64,000 nt of DNA. It comes from Acinetobacter sp. TR3. GTDB lineage: Bacteria > Pseudomonadota > Gammaproteobacteria > Pseudomonadales > Moraxellaceae. The translations under genes were made by a program, and so were the position numbers. The notes below the pieces were generated by a model, which searched no databases, was not told where the DNA came from, and saw nothing but the letters and a program-made list of their open reading frames with translations. Shown here one piece after another: positions 46,059 to 55,405 of this stretch (its first letter is position 1; each line of letters starts with the position of its first letter). The stretch lies in contig NZ_CP114264.1 in the NCBI RefSeq assembly GCF_027105055.1, positions 1,674,001 through 1,738,000 on the forward strand. Reading direction: 5' to 3'.

Positions 46059-47678
46059 TTAACCTGCTTTTTTCAATGCAAAATCTTTACCAAATAACAA
46101 TTTATTTCTAAATGTCGAAACAGGTGTTTGATCCGCAATTAACTCGGCATACCACATACCATCCTCGGTATCACCGAATAAAACAGCGCCAATCACTTTA
46201 TCTTTTTGGATAATAATACGCTTGTAAATATGGCGTTTTTCGTCATTTAGAATGATGTCTTCATAATCTTCTTTAGGCTCAAAATTACCTGCTGAGAAGA
46301 CATCGACACCACTAACTTTAAGCTGAGTTGGTACAGTTGGAGACTTAAACGTTAAGCTACCATGTTCAGCCAAATGGGTTGCACAGATAAATGCTTGCCC
46401 CCAAAGTGGCTCCACCAATCCAAAGGTTTGATTACGATGTTCAATACATTCACCAACAGCATAAATACTTGGATCAAAGGTTTGCATGGTGTCATTCACT
46501 AAAATGCCGCGATTACAACGTAATCCAGCGCTTTGCGCCAAAGCAATATTTGGACGAATACCTACAGCAAAGACCACCAAATCAGCATCTAATAAAGTAC
46601 CATCTTTTAAACGGATCTGACTGACATGACCATTTTTACCAATTAAAGCTTCGGTATTGGCTTCAGTAATAATCTTGATGCCTTTCTCTTCAATGCTATG
46701 ACGTAGCATACGGCTTGCTCGACCATCTAATTGACGCTCCATGATACGATCCATTAGATGCAGCACCGTTACATTCATGCCACGTTGCTTCAAGCCATAC
46801 GCTGCTTCTAGACCAAGTAAACCACCGCCAATCACGACTGCATTTTTTTTAGTTTCACAATATTTAATCATGGTATTCACATCATAAATATCACGGAAAC
46901 TAATCACACCTTTCAAGTCAACACCTTGTACTGGTGGAATAAACGGCTTAGAACCTGTGGCAATAATTAAGCGGTCATAATCAACACTTTCACCGTTTTG
47001 CGTATGTACCACTTTACGAGTACGGTCAATTTTCACAGCTGGATCGTCGGCAATAAACTTAATCCCTTTATCGCTATACCATGCATGTGGGTGCAACATG
47101 ATGTCATCAATGGTTTTCTCACCAGAAAGCACTGGTGAGAGCATGATACGGTTATAGTTACCCCAAGGCTCTTCACCAATGACTGTCACATCATAACGAT
47201 CAGGCGCCATATCAAGCAAATCTTCTAGGCAACGCATCCCAGCCAAACCATTACCAATCAGAACAAGCTTTAACTTCTCTTGTGAAATTCCATTGTTGGT
47301 AATATAAGTTTTTTGTGGTACAGCTCCGACCCAGACACGACCATTTTCAATTTTAGTCGGGAAAACCAATAGTTTTTGATCTTTATCTTCTAGGCATCGA
47401 CCTGTTGCTAGACTGAAGTGTTGTTTGTAAATCGGTGAGGCAATAACACGCTCACCTTGCAAATCACCAATAATACCGCGCGCCATCACATTCGCTTGGC
47501 TGAATGGATCTTTATTGCTTAATGCATAAATACGTTTTTCGTTCCCTACGCGAAATAAAGCAACTGATTGTCCTGCAATAAGTGCACCTGCGCCAGTATT
47601 TGGTGTGATGTCATCAAGGTTACATACATCGACCCATTGATTTTCTGGAAGCATACTCATGTCTTTTAAATTTGTCAT
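46059..47678 (-). CDS. nirD: NirD-type nitrite reductase small subunit fused to an NAD(P)H-FAD oxidoreductase
   Basis: A 539-residue fusion. Residues ~13-125 are NirD-like, a Rieske fold without the iron ligands (ASPIYKQHFSLATGRCLED). Residues ~137-539 are a flavoprotein like the N-terminal half of NirB or Klebsiella NasB: FAD motif LVLIGNGLAGMRCLED, NAD motif VVIGGGLLGLEAAYGLKQRG, GDTED near the end. NirB itself, with its own FAD module, is the gene just upstream, so the flavin part is extra. It may deliver electrons to NasA, which otherwise lacks a reductase partner here (inference). The ATG has AAGGAG at good spacing. Confidence 0.9.
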   Translation of the reverse strand: MTNLKDMSMLPENQWVDVCNLDDITPNTGAGALIAGQSVALFRVGNEKRIYALSNKDPFSQANVMARGIIGDLQGERVIASPIYKQHFSLATGRCLEDKDQKLLVFPTKIENGRVWVGAVPQKTYITNNGISQEKLKLVLIGNGLAGMRCLEDLLDMAPDRYDVTVIGEEPWGNYNRIMLSPVLSGEKTIDDIMLHPHAWYSDKGIKFIADDPAVKIDRTRKVVHTQNGESVDYDRLIIATGSKPFIPPVQGVDLKGVISFRDIYDVNTMIKYCETKKNAVVIGGGLLGLEAAYGLKQRGMNVTVLHLMDRIMERQLDGRASRMLRHSIEEKGIKIITEANTEALIGKNGHVSQIRLKDGTLLDADLVVFAVGIRPNIALAQSAGLRCNRGILVNDTMQTFDPSIYAVGECIEHRNQTFGLVEPLWGQAFICATHLAEHGSLTFKSPTVPTQLKVSGVDVFSAGNFEPKEDYEDIILNDEKRHIYKRIIIQKDKVIGAVLFGDTEDGMWYAELIADQTPVSTFRNKLLFGKDFALKKAG

Positions 47679-47689
47679 TTTGATTCTCC

Positions 47690-50236
47690 TTATGCTTCTA
47701 CCATCGGGATACGATCAACTGAACGTTCAGCTTCATTTAATGGACGGATTTGATCACGAACTTCGGTAAATTGAATATATGGATCAGCTTGCTCTTCTGC
47801 GCTTGCATTGATGTAAGTTTGGAAGCGTTTACGAATTTCAGGATTCTCTACCGCAGTACGCCATTCATCTTGATAAGTTCCAATCACATGCGCCATACGA
47901 TTTTCAAGTTCTTCTGCAAGGCCAAGCGAATCATCGACAATCACAGCTTTGAGATAATCTAAACCACCTTCCATGTTGTCACGCCATACACTGGTACGTT
48001 GTAAACGATCAGCGGTTTGGATATAGAACATAAAGAAGCGGTCGATATAACGAATCAAAGTTTCGGTATCAAGATCAGAAGCTAAAAGCTCTGCATGACG
48101 CGGCTTCATTCCACCATTACCACATACATAGAGGTTCCAGCCTTTTTCTGTCGCAATGACACCGACATCTTTACCTTGTGCTTCAGCGCACTCACGGGTA
48201 CAACCTGACACCGCCATTTTTAGTTTGTGCGGTGAGCGTAAGCCTTTGTAGCGGTTTTCTAGTTCGATTGCTAAACCAACAGAATCATCCACACCATAGC
48301 GGCACCAAGTGCTACCCACACATGATTTCACTGTACGTAATGATTTACCGTAAGCATGCCCTGACTCGAAGCCTGCTGCATTCAACTCTTCCCAAATAAA
48401 TGGTAGCTCGTGCAGTTGTGCACCAAATAAGTCAACACGTTGACCACCTGTAATTTTGGTATACAGGTTATATTTTTTAGCAATTTGACCTACAGCAATC
48501 AAACCATCTGGAGTGACTTCACCACCTGCCATACGCGGTACAACTGAGTATGAACCATCCTTTTGGATATTTCCTAAATAGTAGTCATTACTGTCTTGTA
48601 GACCAGCGTGCGTTGGTTCCAATACAAAGTCATTCCAGCACGATGCCAAAATGTTCGCTGTCATTGGTTTACAGATATCACAACCTAAACCATGACCATG
48701 TTGTTGAATCAAATCATCAAATGTTTTGATTTCATTGATACGTACCAAGTGATAGATCTCTTGACGTGAGTATGGGAAGTGCTCACAAACATGGTTATTA
48801 ACCGTTACACCTTGACGTTGTAACTCAGACTTTAAAACTTGAGTAACTAATGGCGCACAACCACCACATGCCGTTGCTGCTTTGGTACATTTCTTTAAAG
48901 CACCTAAAGAGGTGGAACCATCACAAATGGCTTGGCAAATATCTGCTTTCGACACGTTGTTACATGAACAAATCGTTGCGCTGTCTGGAAGTAAATCAAC
49001 ACCACTGCCACCCGCCTTCGCACCAGAATCAGCAAAGCCTGGCATGATTAAGCTTTCAGGTGTTTCTGGCAATGCGATACCATTCAACATCATTTGTAGA
49101 AGATCGTTATATTCTTTTGCATCACCAACAAGTACTGCACCCAGTAATTTGGTTTTGTCTGCATCTACAACGATTTTCTTATAAACCAATGCATCCTCAT
49201 CAGCATAGAAATAGCTAAGCGAATTCGGTGTCATGCCATGTGCATCACCCACCGATGCCACATCTACACCCATTAATTTCAACTTAGTGCTCATATCAGC
49301 ACCAGCGAAACAATGTGTTTCTTCAGCTAAGATATGCTTGGCTGCAATACGCGCCATGTCATAGCCCGGCGCAACGAGACCATAGATTTTATTGTCCCAA
49401 AGCGCACATTCACCAATTGCGTAAATATTTTCATCAGAGGTTTGGCAGTAATCATTGATCTTGATACCACCACGCTCCCCAAGTGCTAAACCGCTTGAAC
49501 GTGCTAATTCATCACGTGGGCGAATACCTGCTGAGAATAAAATAATATCTGTTTCAAGCTCGCTACCATCCGCAAACTTCATCACATGCGTTGCGCTTTC
49601 TCCCGCTTCAATAGATGAAGTTGCTTTTTGAGTATGAACTTTTACACCAAGGTTCTCGATTTTACGGCGTAAAACTTTACCGCCTAAGTCATCAATTTGA
49701 ACCGCCATTAAGCGTGGTGCAAATTCAACAACGTGCGTTTCTAGGTTTAAATCACGTAAAGCTTTTGCAGCCTCCAAACCTAATAAACCACCACCAATCA
49801 CTACACCCGATTTTGAATTTAAGCTTGCAGCGCGAATTGAATCTAAATCTTCAATGGTTCGATAAACAAAACAGTTCTCACGATCATTGCCTGAAATTGG
49901 TGGAACAAACGCATATGAACCTGTTGCCAATACCAATTTGTCGTAACTAATCACATCACCAAAACTTGTTGTCACTGTTTTTTCTACAGTATCGATTGCA
50001 ATTGCTTTGGTATCCAAGCGTAAGTCAATACCATGTGCATCTGCGAAATCAAAACGTGCAAGTGATAGGTCTTTTGCTGATTTTCCTGAAAAATATTCAG
50101 TTAAATGAACACGATCATATGCAATGCGTGGTTCTTCAGCAAGAATCGTTATTTCTAATTCATCATCAGCTTTCTCTAAGATGGCTTCGATGAATTTATG
50201 ACCCACCATACCGTGACCAATCATCACTAATTTCAT
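47690..50236 (-). CDS. nirB: NADH-dependent assimilatory nitrite reductase large subunit
   Basis: An 848-residue sirohaem enzyme reducing nitrite to ammonium. It has an N-terminal FAD/NAD module (LVMIGHGMVGHKFIEAI; VVIGGGLLGLEAAKAL) and a BFD-like [2Fe-2S] domain near 420-470 (CSCNNVSKADIC...ACGGC). A nitrite/sulfite reductase ferredoxin-like part follows, and a [4Fe-4S]-sirohaem site has Cys in SCVGSTWCRYG and SGCTRECAEAQG near 650-700. It lies 28 bases after narK and 11 bases before the NirD fusion. Confidence 0.96.
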   Translation of the reverse strand: MKLVMIGHGMVGHKFIEAILEKADDELEITILAEEPRIAYDRVHLTEYFSGKSAKDLSLARFDFADAHGIDLRLDTKAIAIDTVEKTVTTSFGDVISYDKLVLATGSYAFVPPISGNDRENCFVYRTIEDLDSIRAASLNSKSGVVIGGGLLGLEAAKALRDLNLETHVVEFAPRLMAVQIDDLGGKVLRRKIENLGVKVHTQKATSSIEAGESATHVMKFADGSELETDIILFSAGIRPRDELARSSGLALGERGGIKINDYCQTSDENIYAIGECALWDNKIYGLVAPGYDMARIAAKHILAEETHCFAGADMSTKLKLMGVDVASVGDAHGMTPNSLSYFYADEDALVYKKIVVDADKTKLLGAVLVGDAKEYNDLLQMMLNGIALPETPESLIMPGFADSGAKAGGSGVDLLPDSATICSCNNVSKADICQAICDGSTSLGALKKCTKAATACGGCAPLVTQVLKSELQRQGVTVNNHVCEHFPYSRQEIYHLVRINEIKTFDDLIQQHGHGLGCDICKPMTANILASCWNDFVLEPTHAGLQDSNDYYLGNIQKDGSYSVVPRMAGGEVTPDGLIAVGQIAKKYNLYTKITGGQRVDLFGAQLHELPFIWEELNAAGFESGHAYGKSLRTVKSCVGSTWCRYGVDDSVGLAIELENRYKGLRSPHKLKMAVSGCTRECAEAQGKDVGVIATEKGWNLYVCGNGGMKPRHAELLASDLDTETLIRYIDRFFMFYIQTADRLQRTSVWRDNMEGGLDYLKAVIVDDSLGLAEELENRMAHVIGTYQDEWRTAVENPEIRKRFQTYINASAEEQADPYIQFTEVRDQIRPLNEAERSVDRIPMVEA

Positions 50237-50264
50237 TGTGTTTCTCCTAAAATCTAATCTGAGA

Positions 50265-51617
50265 TTAAGCTGCGCTGTTTTGTTCTGAGCCGCGTTCTAA
50301 AATCGCTTGTTCAAACAAGCGTTGTTCTTTTTCTTTATGCTCTACCGAAAATCGGATCAGCATGACCGAACTCGCAGCAATGACCACCAAGCCACCTAAA
50401 ACCATTAAACAAGTTTGAATATCCAACATACCTTTCAATAAGAAACCTGCTGCTACTGCACCAACGTTTCCACCAGCACCGATGATGCCTGCAACACCAC
50501 CTAGCGCTTCACGATCAATGAATGGAACAAGCGCATAAGTCGCACCACATGCCATATGAGTAAATAGTGCGAACACAGTCATCACTAGAATTGCCAACAC
50601 AGGACTATTCATTTGTGAGAACAACATTAAGAAAAGCCCTTCGCCAAGAATTAAAGCAAATAGCACTTTAGTACGACCATCTAAGCCTTTTTTGAGTGCA
50701 ACTTTGTCTGAAAGAATCCCACCCAATGCACGGGCAAATAATGCAAGCAAACCAAAAATACCTGCTGCTAAACCAGCTTCTTTTAATCCAAAACTGAAGT
50801 GCTCGACGTAGTACATCGCGATGATGTTATGAATAAAGATTTCGATACCGAAACATGCTGCATACGAGAAGAATAGAACCCATACGCGATAGTTACGTGC
50901 AGCATGCATTAAGATTGCAAGGCCACCTTTTTTATCACTACCAACCGCTATACCTTGTTCACGGAGCTCTTTAAAATTGCCTTGAGGACAATCTTGTGTC
51001 AATTTCCAGTAAAGGAAACCTACAATCACCATCATGACACCCGGTACAATCAGTGCAATTCTCCACCCCATTGTTTGCTCAACGCCAAACATAACTAAAG
51101 CAGCAAGCAGTAATGGCATGAGTGCTTGAGTTGCCCCACCGCCTGCATTTCCCCAACCTGCTGAAGCAGCATTTGCAGTACCTACGACATTCGGAGCAAA
51201 CATGGTGCTGGTGTGGTATTGCGTGATCACAAAACTTGCACCAATCGCACCGATAAGGAGGCGAAAGAAAAGGAACGATTCATAGCTATTTGCTGAAGCC
51301 ACACCAAATACAGGTATGCTGCCAATAATCAACAAGGCGGTATAGGTCTTGCGTGGCCCGTATTTATCGCATAAAGGACCAACAATCAAACGAACTAAGA
51401 TGGTGATTGCAACTGCGGCAATATTAATATTTGCGATTTGATCTTTGGTTAAATGAAACTCACCTGCAATGACAGGCATCAATGGTGCGCAGGCAAACCA
51501 AGCAAAGAAGCAAACAAAGAAAGCAAGCCAACTCATGTGGAATGCTCGCATCGCTGGCGCTGAGAAGTTAAATAACTTAATTGATGTGGCTTTTTTCGCC
51601 GATAAATCTAAAGACAT
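50265..51617 (-). CDS. narK: Nitrate/nitrite MFS transporter
   Basis: A 450-residue 12-helix major facilitator of the nitrate-nitrite porter group: MSWLAFFVCFFAWFACAPLMP at helix 1, LIVGPLCDKYGPRKTY in loop 2-3, and two Gly-rich nitrate signature stretches (NAASAGWGNAGGGATQALMP; GGVAGIIGAGGNVGAVAAGF). It imports nitrate for NasA. I start at the second ATG because GGAG lies six bases before it and directly abuts the first. It is first in the narK-nirB-nirD(-nasA-mobA) set under a sigma-54 promoter. Confidence 0.94.
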   Translation of the reverse strand: MSLDLSAKKATSIKLFNFSAPAMRAFHMSWLAFFVCFFAWFACAPLMPVIAGEFHLTKDQIANINIAAVAITILVRLIVGPLCDKYGPRKTYTALLIIGSIPVFGVASANSYESFLFFRLLIGAIGASFVITQYHTSTMFAPNVVGTANAASAGWGNAGGGATQALMPLLLAALVMFGVEQTMGWRIALIVPGVMMVIVGFLYWKLTQDCPQGNFKELREQGIAVGSDKKGGLAILMHAARNYRVWVLFFSYAACFGIEIFIHNIIAMYYVEHFSFGLKEAGLAAGIFGLLALFARALGGILSDKVALKKGLDGRTKVLFALILGEGLFLMLFSQMNSPVLAILVMTVFALFTHMACGATYALVPFIDREALGGVAGIIGAGGNVGAVAAGFLLKGMLDIQTCLMVLGGLVVIAASSVMLIRFSVEHKEKEQRLFEQAILERGSEQNSAA

Positions 51618-51648
51618 TGCCATCTCCTATACTGAACGTATACTGCTT

Positions 51649-51674
51649 TGTTGACACATACCGCTGTGTAAACA
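51649..51674 (-). promoter_or_regulatory. Leader hairpin with six-base loop, candidate NasT (ANTAR) target
   Basis: In the narK transcript TGTTTACACA pairs with TGTGTCAACA (nine of ten pairs) around the loop GCGGTA. ANTAR proteins bind paired hairpins with six-base loops having G at position 4, as here; position 1 is G rather than the usual A. A second, weaker stem CCGA/TCGG lies just upstream at 51677-51689. No terminator overlaps it, so the mechanism is unclear. Confidence 0.4.
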
Positions 51675-51745
51675 AACCGATCAGATCGGACATCGTTGGC
51701 CGTCTTACAATTTTTAAAAAGTCTTCATTGACTCCATAAAGACAA

Positions 51746-51762
51746 TGCAAGTGTTATGCCAA
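51746..51762 (-). promoter_or_regulatory. Sigma-54 promoter of narK-nirB-nirD
   Basis: On the minus strand TTGGCATAACACTTGCA has TTGGCA and TTGCA with exactly ten bases between GG and GC. The predicted start lies near 51735, giving a ~118-base leader. Confidence 0.8.
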
Positions 51763-51891
51763 TTAATAAAATAAAAATTAAAAAAATAATACTAACCATT
51801 ATTTAATAACGATTTTTTATAAAATAAATAGAGTTTTAAATATCTTTTAAATGATTGAATAAATCCCGAATACATCAATGAACTGTTTTAA

Positions 51892-51944
51892 AGCACAATT
51901 AAAGATGCTTCAAAATAATTCCTTTTATGCACCAACAATGAACA
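51892..51944 (+). promoter_or_regulatory. Candidate NtrC-binding sites between narK and nasT
   Basis: TGCACCAACAATGAACA (51928-51944) has a perfect left half of the NtrC dyad and a partial right half. AGCACAATTAAAGATGCT (51892-51909) is a looser dyad. They stand roughly 130-170 bases from both sigma-54 elements, so could serve both directions. Motif reading only. Confidence 0.45.
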
Positions 51945-52064
51945 TTAATTATTTTTAATAAAGATCATATCCATTTTTTATTTGTTTCCCTTAGCTGCAA
52001 CGATACAATAAAGCGCACAAAATCGAGGCTAAAGTAATGCCTGCACTGAATAGATCATTCCTCA

Positions 52065-52081
52065 TGGCATTAATTTTGCTT
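52065..52081 (+). promoter_or_regulatory. Sigma-54 promoter of nasT-nasS
   Basis: TGGCATTAATTTTGCTT has GG and GC separated by exactly ten bases, with TGGCA and TTGC cores, about 65 bases upstream of the nasT ATG. Confidence 0.68.
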
Positions 52082-52144
52082 CAAAAAAATACTTAAAGCG
52101 CATTATGCTAAATGTGCATTGACTTATAATTTGACTTTATATTT

Positions 52145-52735
52145 ATGCCGAAACTCAAAATCGCACTCATAGATGATGATCAGGCCCGAGCTGAATACAT
52201 TAAAACATGTTTAATTCAACATGACTTTGATGTCGTTGCTAGTTTGACTTTAGATCACCTCAATGTTTTTAAATTAGAACATCTTCAAGCAGATGTTATT
52301 TTGCTTGATATGGATCACCCTCATCGTGATGTAATTGAGAGTTGCGTAAGCAATTTTGACTTACCAACGGTATTATTTACCAAGAACACTGACCGAGATA
52401 TGATTAAACAGGCGATTGATGCAGGGATTACCGCCTATATCGTTGATGGTATCGATCCAAGTCGATTACATACCATTTTAGATATTTCGATTCAACAATA
52501 TAAAAAACATAAAAAGTTAGAAGGTGATCTCAAAGATGCAAAAACCAAACTAGCGGATCGTAAAGATGTTGAGAAAGCTAAAGTCCTACTGATGCAATTA
52601 CACGGATTAACCGAAGACAAAGCATTCCAACTCCTTAGAAAAAATGCCATGAGCCATCGTATGACTATTGGTGAAATGTCACGACGCTTGCTCGATGCAC
52701 AACAGCTTTTGAACAACCAATTAAAGGATGAATAA
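52145..52735 (+). CDS. nasT: ANTAR-domain nitrate response regulator NasT
   Basis: A 196-residue two-domain antiterminator. The receiver-like N domain (KIALIDDDQARAEYIK, with Asp in VILLDMDHPH) is followed by a coiled linker and the C-terminal ANTAR RNA-binding helices (KDVEKAKVLLMQLHGLTEDKAFQLLRKNAM, about 135-190). NasT acts on leader RNA of nitrate genes when NasS releases it. It is immediately followed by nasS and divergent from narK. Confidence 0.92.
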   Translation: MPKLKIALIDDDQARAEYIKTCLIQHDFDVVASLTLDHLNVFKLEHLQADVILLDMDHPHRDVIESCVSNFDLPTVLFTKNTDRDMIKQAIDAGITAYIVDGIDPSRLHTILDISIQQYKKHKKLEGDLKDAKTKLADRKDVEKAKVLLMQLHGLTEDKAFQLLRKNAMSHRMTIGEMSRRLLDAQQLLNNQLKDE

Positions 52736-53746
52736 ATGAGCAGTTTAGAAAAAAGTGAATTGCAACTTGGCTACATCCCTTTGCTTGATTGTATTGCCTT
52801 ATTATGGGCAAAACAGCGTGGTTTGTTTGAAGCAGTAGGTCTAAACGTTACTTTAACCAAAGAAGCTTCTTGGGCAAGCCTACGTGATCGACTGGCTTTT
52901 GGTCTTTTAGATGCTGCACATTGTTTATCTGCCATGTTACCTGCAGCCGCAATAGGTGCTGATCAAATTGGTATTGCATTACAAACGCCGCTCGTTCTCA
53001 GTGAAAATCGAGCTTTTATAAGTTTAAGTCAAAAACTGTGTTATCAGTTAGATATAAAGAAATATGAAGCTGTAGAGCTATCAGCTAAAAAATTAGTAGA
53101 ACACATGAAAAAAAATCATGTGGTCTCTTTAGGACATGTTTTCCAGCATTCCATCCATCATTATTGCTTAAGAGAATGGTTAGCATTAGCAGATCCTGAA
53201 CTTGCACATTCAATACAAGTCAAAACCTTACCACCTCCATATATGGTAGAAGCATTAAACAACCATTTAATTGATGGTTTTTGTGTTGGCGAGCCATGGA
53301 ATACTCAAGCAGAGCTGGCAGGATTAGGACAAATTGTTGGCTCGAGTCAAGACATCATTCCAAATGTTGCAGATAAAGTTCTAGCTGTAACCCAAGAGTG
53401 GGCTCAACAGCATCCAAATACACTAATTGCCTTAACTCGCGCAATCTTGCAAGCTCAACAAGAGTTACGTGTGTTAGAAGATTTTGAACCTGTATGGCAA
53501 CTTTTAATTGATTTTGATGTCATCCAGTTTGAATGTTCGCCAAGCATTCATGTTGAAAAATACTATACGATCCAAGATATAATTCGGAACTTCGTTAAAA
53601 GTAGCGCTATACCTAAAAGTACAGATTTTGAATGGTTGTTTCAGCAAATGCAAAAATGGAACAATTTGCCTGTAGGTTCTATAGATTACGAAAATAAAGC
53701 ACAAAGTTTTCTACTATTAGATACTTATTTAGCAGCATCAAAATAA
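52736..53746 (+). CDS. nasS: Nitrate sensor NasS (NrtA/CmpA-like)
   Basis: A 336-residue periplasmic-binding-fold protein without signal peptide, fitting a cytoplasmic nitrate sensor rather than an ABC transporter subunit. Motifs: LQLGYIPLLDCIALLWAKQRGLFEAVGLNVTL, SWASLRDRLAFGLLDAAHCLSAML, and LIDGFCVGEPWNTQA. In the absence of nitrate it binds NasT. The start codon directly abuts the nasT stop, and AAAGGATG supplies the ribosome site. No NrtB/NrtC genes are nearby, supporting the sensor role. Confidence 0.9.
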   Translation: MSSLEKSELQLGYIPLLDCIALLWAKQRGLFEAVGLNVTLTKEASWASLRDRLAFGLLDAAHCLSAMLPAAAIGADQIGIALQTPLVLSENRAFISLSQKLCYQLDIKKYEAVELSAKKLVEHMKKNHVVSLGHVFQHSIHHYCLREWLALADPELAHSIQVKTLPPPYMVEALNNHLIDGFCVGEPWNTQAELAGLGQIVGSSQDIIPNVADKVLAVTQEWAQQHPNTLIALTRAILQAQQELRVLEDFEPVWQLLIDFDVIQFECSPSIHVEKYYTIQDIIRNFVKSSAIPKSTDFEWLFQQMQKWNNLPVGSIDYENKAQSFLLLDTYLAASK

Positions 53747-53763
53747 GAGAACTCATGATAAAA

Positions 53764-53790
53764 AAAGCTGTCTTGTAAAAAGACAGCTTT
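53764..53790 (+). terminator. Hairpin terminator after nasS
   Basis: AAAGCTGTCTT and AAGACAGCTTT form an 11-bp stem around GTAAA, 18 bases after the nasS stop. The plus strand lacks a T tract after the stem (GAAAAG follows); the T tract is on the opposite strand. Confidence 0.55.
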
Positions 53791-53799
53791 GAAAAGACC

Positions 53800-53836
53800 C
53801 ATAAGAGATTCTGCCAATCGAGAGCTATCTCTTATG
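53800..53836. repeat. 10-bp inverted repeat after nasS
   Basis: CATAAGAGAT and ATCTCTTATG are perfect complements separated by 17 bases, directly following the nasS hairpin. Role unknown. Confidence 0.6.
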
Positions 53837-54489
53837 TAATAACTATATTATCTATATTCAATTTATCTTTTTCGGACATTTTCATGTCATTAGCCGCCAT
53901 ACAAAACTTCACAATTCATCTTTTTTGCCAATAAGCCAGTTTCGTCGATTTAATCAATCCCTACCCACAAGCTTGAACCCAATGTCAAATTGAAGCTAAT
54001 GCTTATTATCAATCTAAACTGGCATATTTTTTATAAATCAGTATCACTACGCTTCATCCACTGCTCTCTTTAGAAGTATATTTATACTATTTTTGAAAAA
54101 CCTATTAGAATAAAAAAAATAATTTTCATGAACTTAGACTAAAAAATTATTCATGGCTTGAAATAAACACATGAACTAATTAGAACTCAATTTAAGTTTC
54201 AAAAAAGCAAATCACTAAATTACATGACCTTCGAGTTACACAAATTACATGAACGAAATAAGGTAATTCAGTTTAAAATAGTGAAAAATAAATAAGCCTG
54301 AAATTTGTCATATTTTAACATTGCCATTTCCTTGCAAAGTTTTCATTATATGCACCATGCTTGGTATGCAAATTTCTTCATCCATTAAAAGAAATTATAA
54401 GAAAAAATGCAGAATTTTGTGCCATAATAAGCAAACTTTGCAGACATCTTGCAAAAAACATTTGCAGATTTAGAACTGGAGCAGGCTGA

Positions 54490-54939
54490 ATGAGCTCAAC
54501 CATTTTGGTAATTCATGGACCGAATTTGAACTTGCTAGGAAAACGCGAACCAGAGGTTTATGGTTATCTCACCTTAGATGATATTAACCAGCAACTCACC
54601 ACTCAGGCTCATCAAGCATCATTTACACTAGATACATTTCAAAGCAACTGGGAAGGTGCGATTGTCGATCGCATTCATCAAGCACGAACTGAAGGGGTTA
54701 AATTTATCATTATTAATCCTGCAGCCTTGACTCATACATCAGTTGCTCTACGCGATGCCCTCCTTGGCGTTGCGATTCCATTTATTGAGGTTCATTTGTC
54801 AAATGTTCACGCCCGTGAATCATTCCGTCATCACTCATATTTATCAGACAAAGCCGTTGGTGTTATTTGTGGCTTAGGTGCGAAGGGTTACGCCTTTGCT
54901 CTCGATTTTGCAATCGAAAAAATTCAATCTTCTAACTAA
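54490..54939 (+). CDS. aroQ: Type II 3-dehydroquinate dehydratase
   Basis: A 149-residue dodecameric enzyme of the shikimate pathway. The N-terminal [20 protein letters not shown] holds the active Arg and the lid Tyr; [34 protein letters not shown] and [11 protein letters not shown] complete the site. It is first of aroQ-accB-accC, with a 26-base gap to accB, the order common in gammaproteobacteria. Confidence 0.97.
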   Translation: MSSTILVIHGPNLNLLGKREPEVYGYLTLDDINQQLTTQAHQASFTLDTFQSNWEGAIVDRIHQARTEGVKFIIINPAALTHTSVALRDALLGVAIPFIEVHLSNVHARESFRHHSYLSDKAVGVICGLGAKGYAFALDFAIEKIQSSN

Positions 54940-54965
54940 TTTATACATTTCAGGAATGCTCACTC

Positions 54966-55388
54966 ATGGATATCCGTAAAATCAAGAAACTCATCGATTT
55001 GATGATTGAATCTGACTTACAAGCGATTGAAGTTAAGGAAGGTGATCAATCCATCTCATTAACTCGCCCTACTCCAGTTTACGCAGCGGCACCTTTGGCA
55101 GCAGCACCTAGTGCTTCTGCTCCTGCGGCTCCAGCAGCAAAAACACCTCGTGGCGCTGTAGAAACGTCACCGATGGTTGGTGTGTTCTATTCTGCACCAA
55201 GCCCAGGCGAAGGCCCATTCGTAAATGTAGGTCAAACAGTTTCTGCAGGTGAAACACTGGGTATCATCGAAGCGATGAAAATTATGAACCCAATTGAGGC
55301 AACTAAAAGCGGCGTGATTGAAGAAATTTTAGTGAAAAATGGTGAAGTGATCCAATTCGGTCAACCACTTTTCCGCTACCGCGCCTAA
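54966..55388 (+). CDS. accB: Biotin carboxyl carrier protein of acetyl-CoA carboxylase
   Basis: A 140-residue BCCP. The N-terminal helical part is followed by an Ala/Pro-rich linker (about 40-60) and the biotinyl domain with EAMKIMN, where Lys105 is biotinylated. GTGs or other starts are not needed: [13 protein letters not shown] is the family start. accC follows after 17 bases. Confidence 0.97.
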   Translation: MDIRKIKKLIDLMIESDLQAIEVKEGDQSISLTRPTPVYAAAPLAAAPSASAPAAPAAKTPRGAVETSPMVGVFYSAPSPGEGPFVNVGQTVSAGETLGIIEAMKIMNPIEATKSGVIEEILVKNGEVIQFGQPLFRYRA

Positions 55389-55405
55389 TCAGTTTGGGGA
55401 TTCCA

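Larger units (their letters stand above)
51618..52144. promoter_or_regulatory. Divergent control region narK / nasT
   Basis: A 527-base AT-rich non-coding region between divergent genes. It contains two outward-facing sigma-54 elements, NtrC-like half-sites between them and a structured narK leader, all listed separately. No coding frame of note lies in it. Confidence 0.7.
53747..54489. other. 743-base intergenic region nasS-aroQ
   Basis: Very AT-rich and without a convincing gene on either strand. It starts with the nasS hairpin. CATAAGAGAT (53800-53809) and ATCTCTTATG (53827-53836) are a perfect 10-bp inverted repeat with a 17-base loop. An 11-bp direct repeat AAATTACATGA occurs at 54217 and 54242, and TTTGCAGA occurs twice shortly before aroQ. 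An unannotated small RNA is possible but not shown. Confidence 0.5.
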
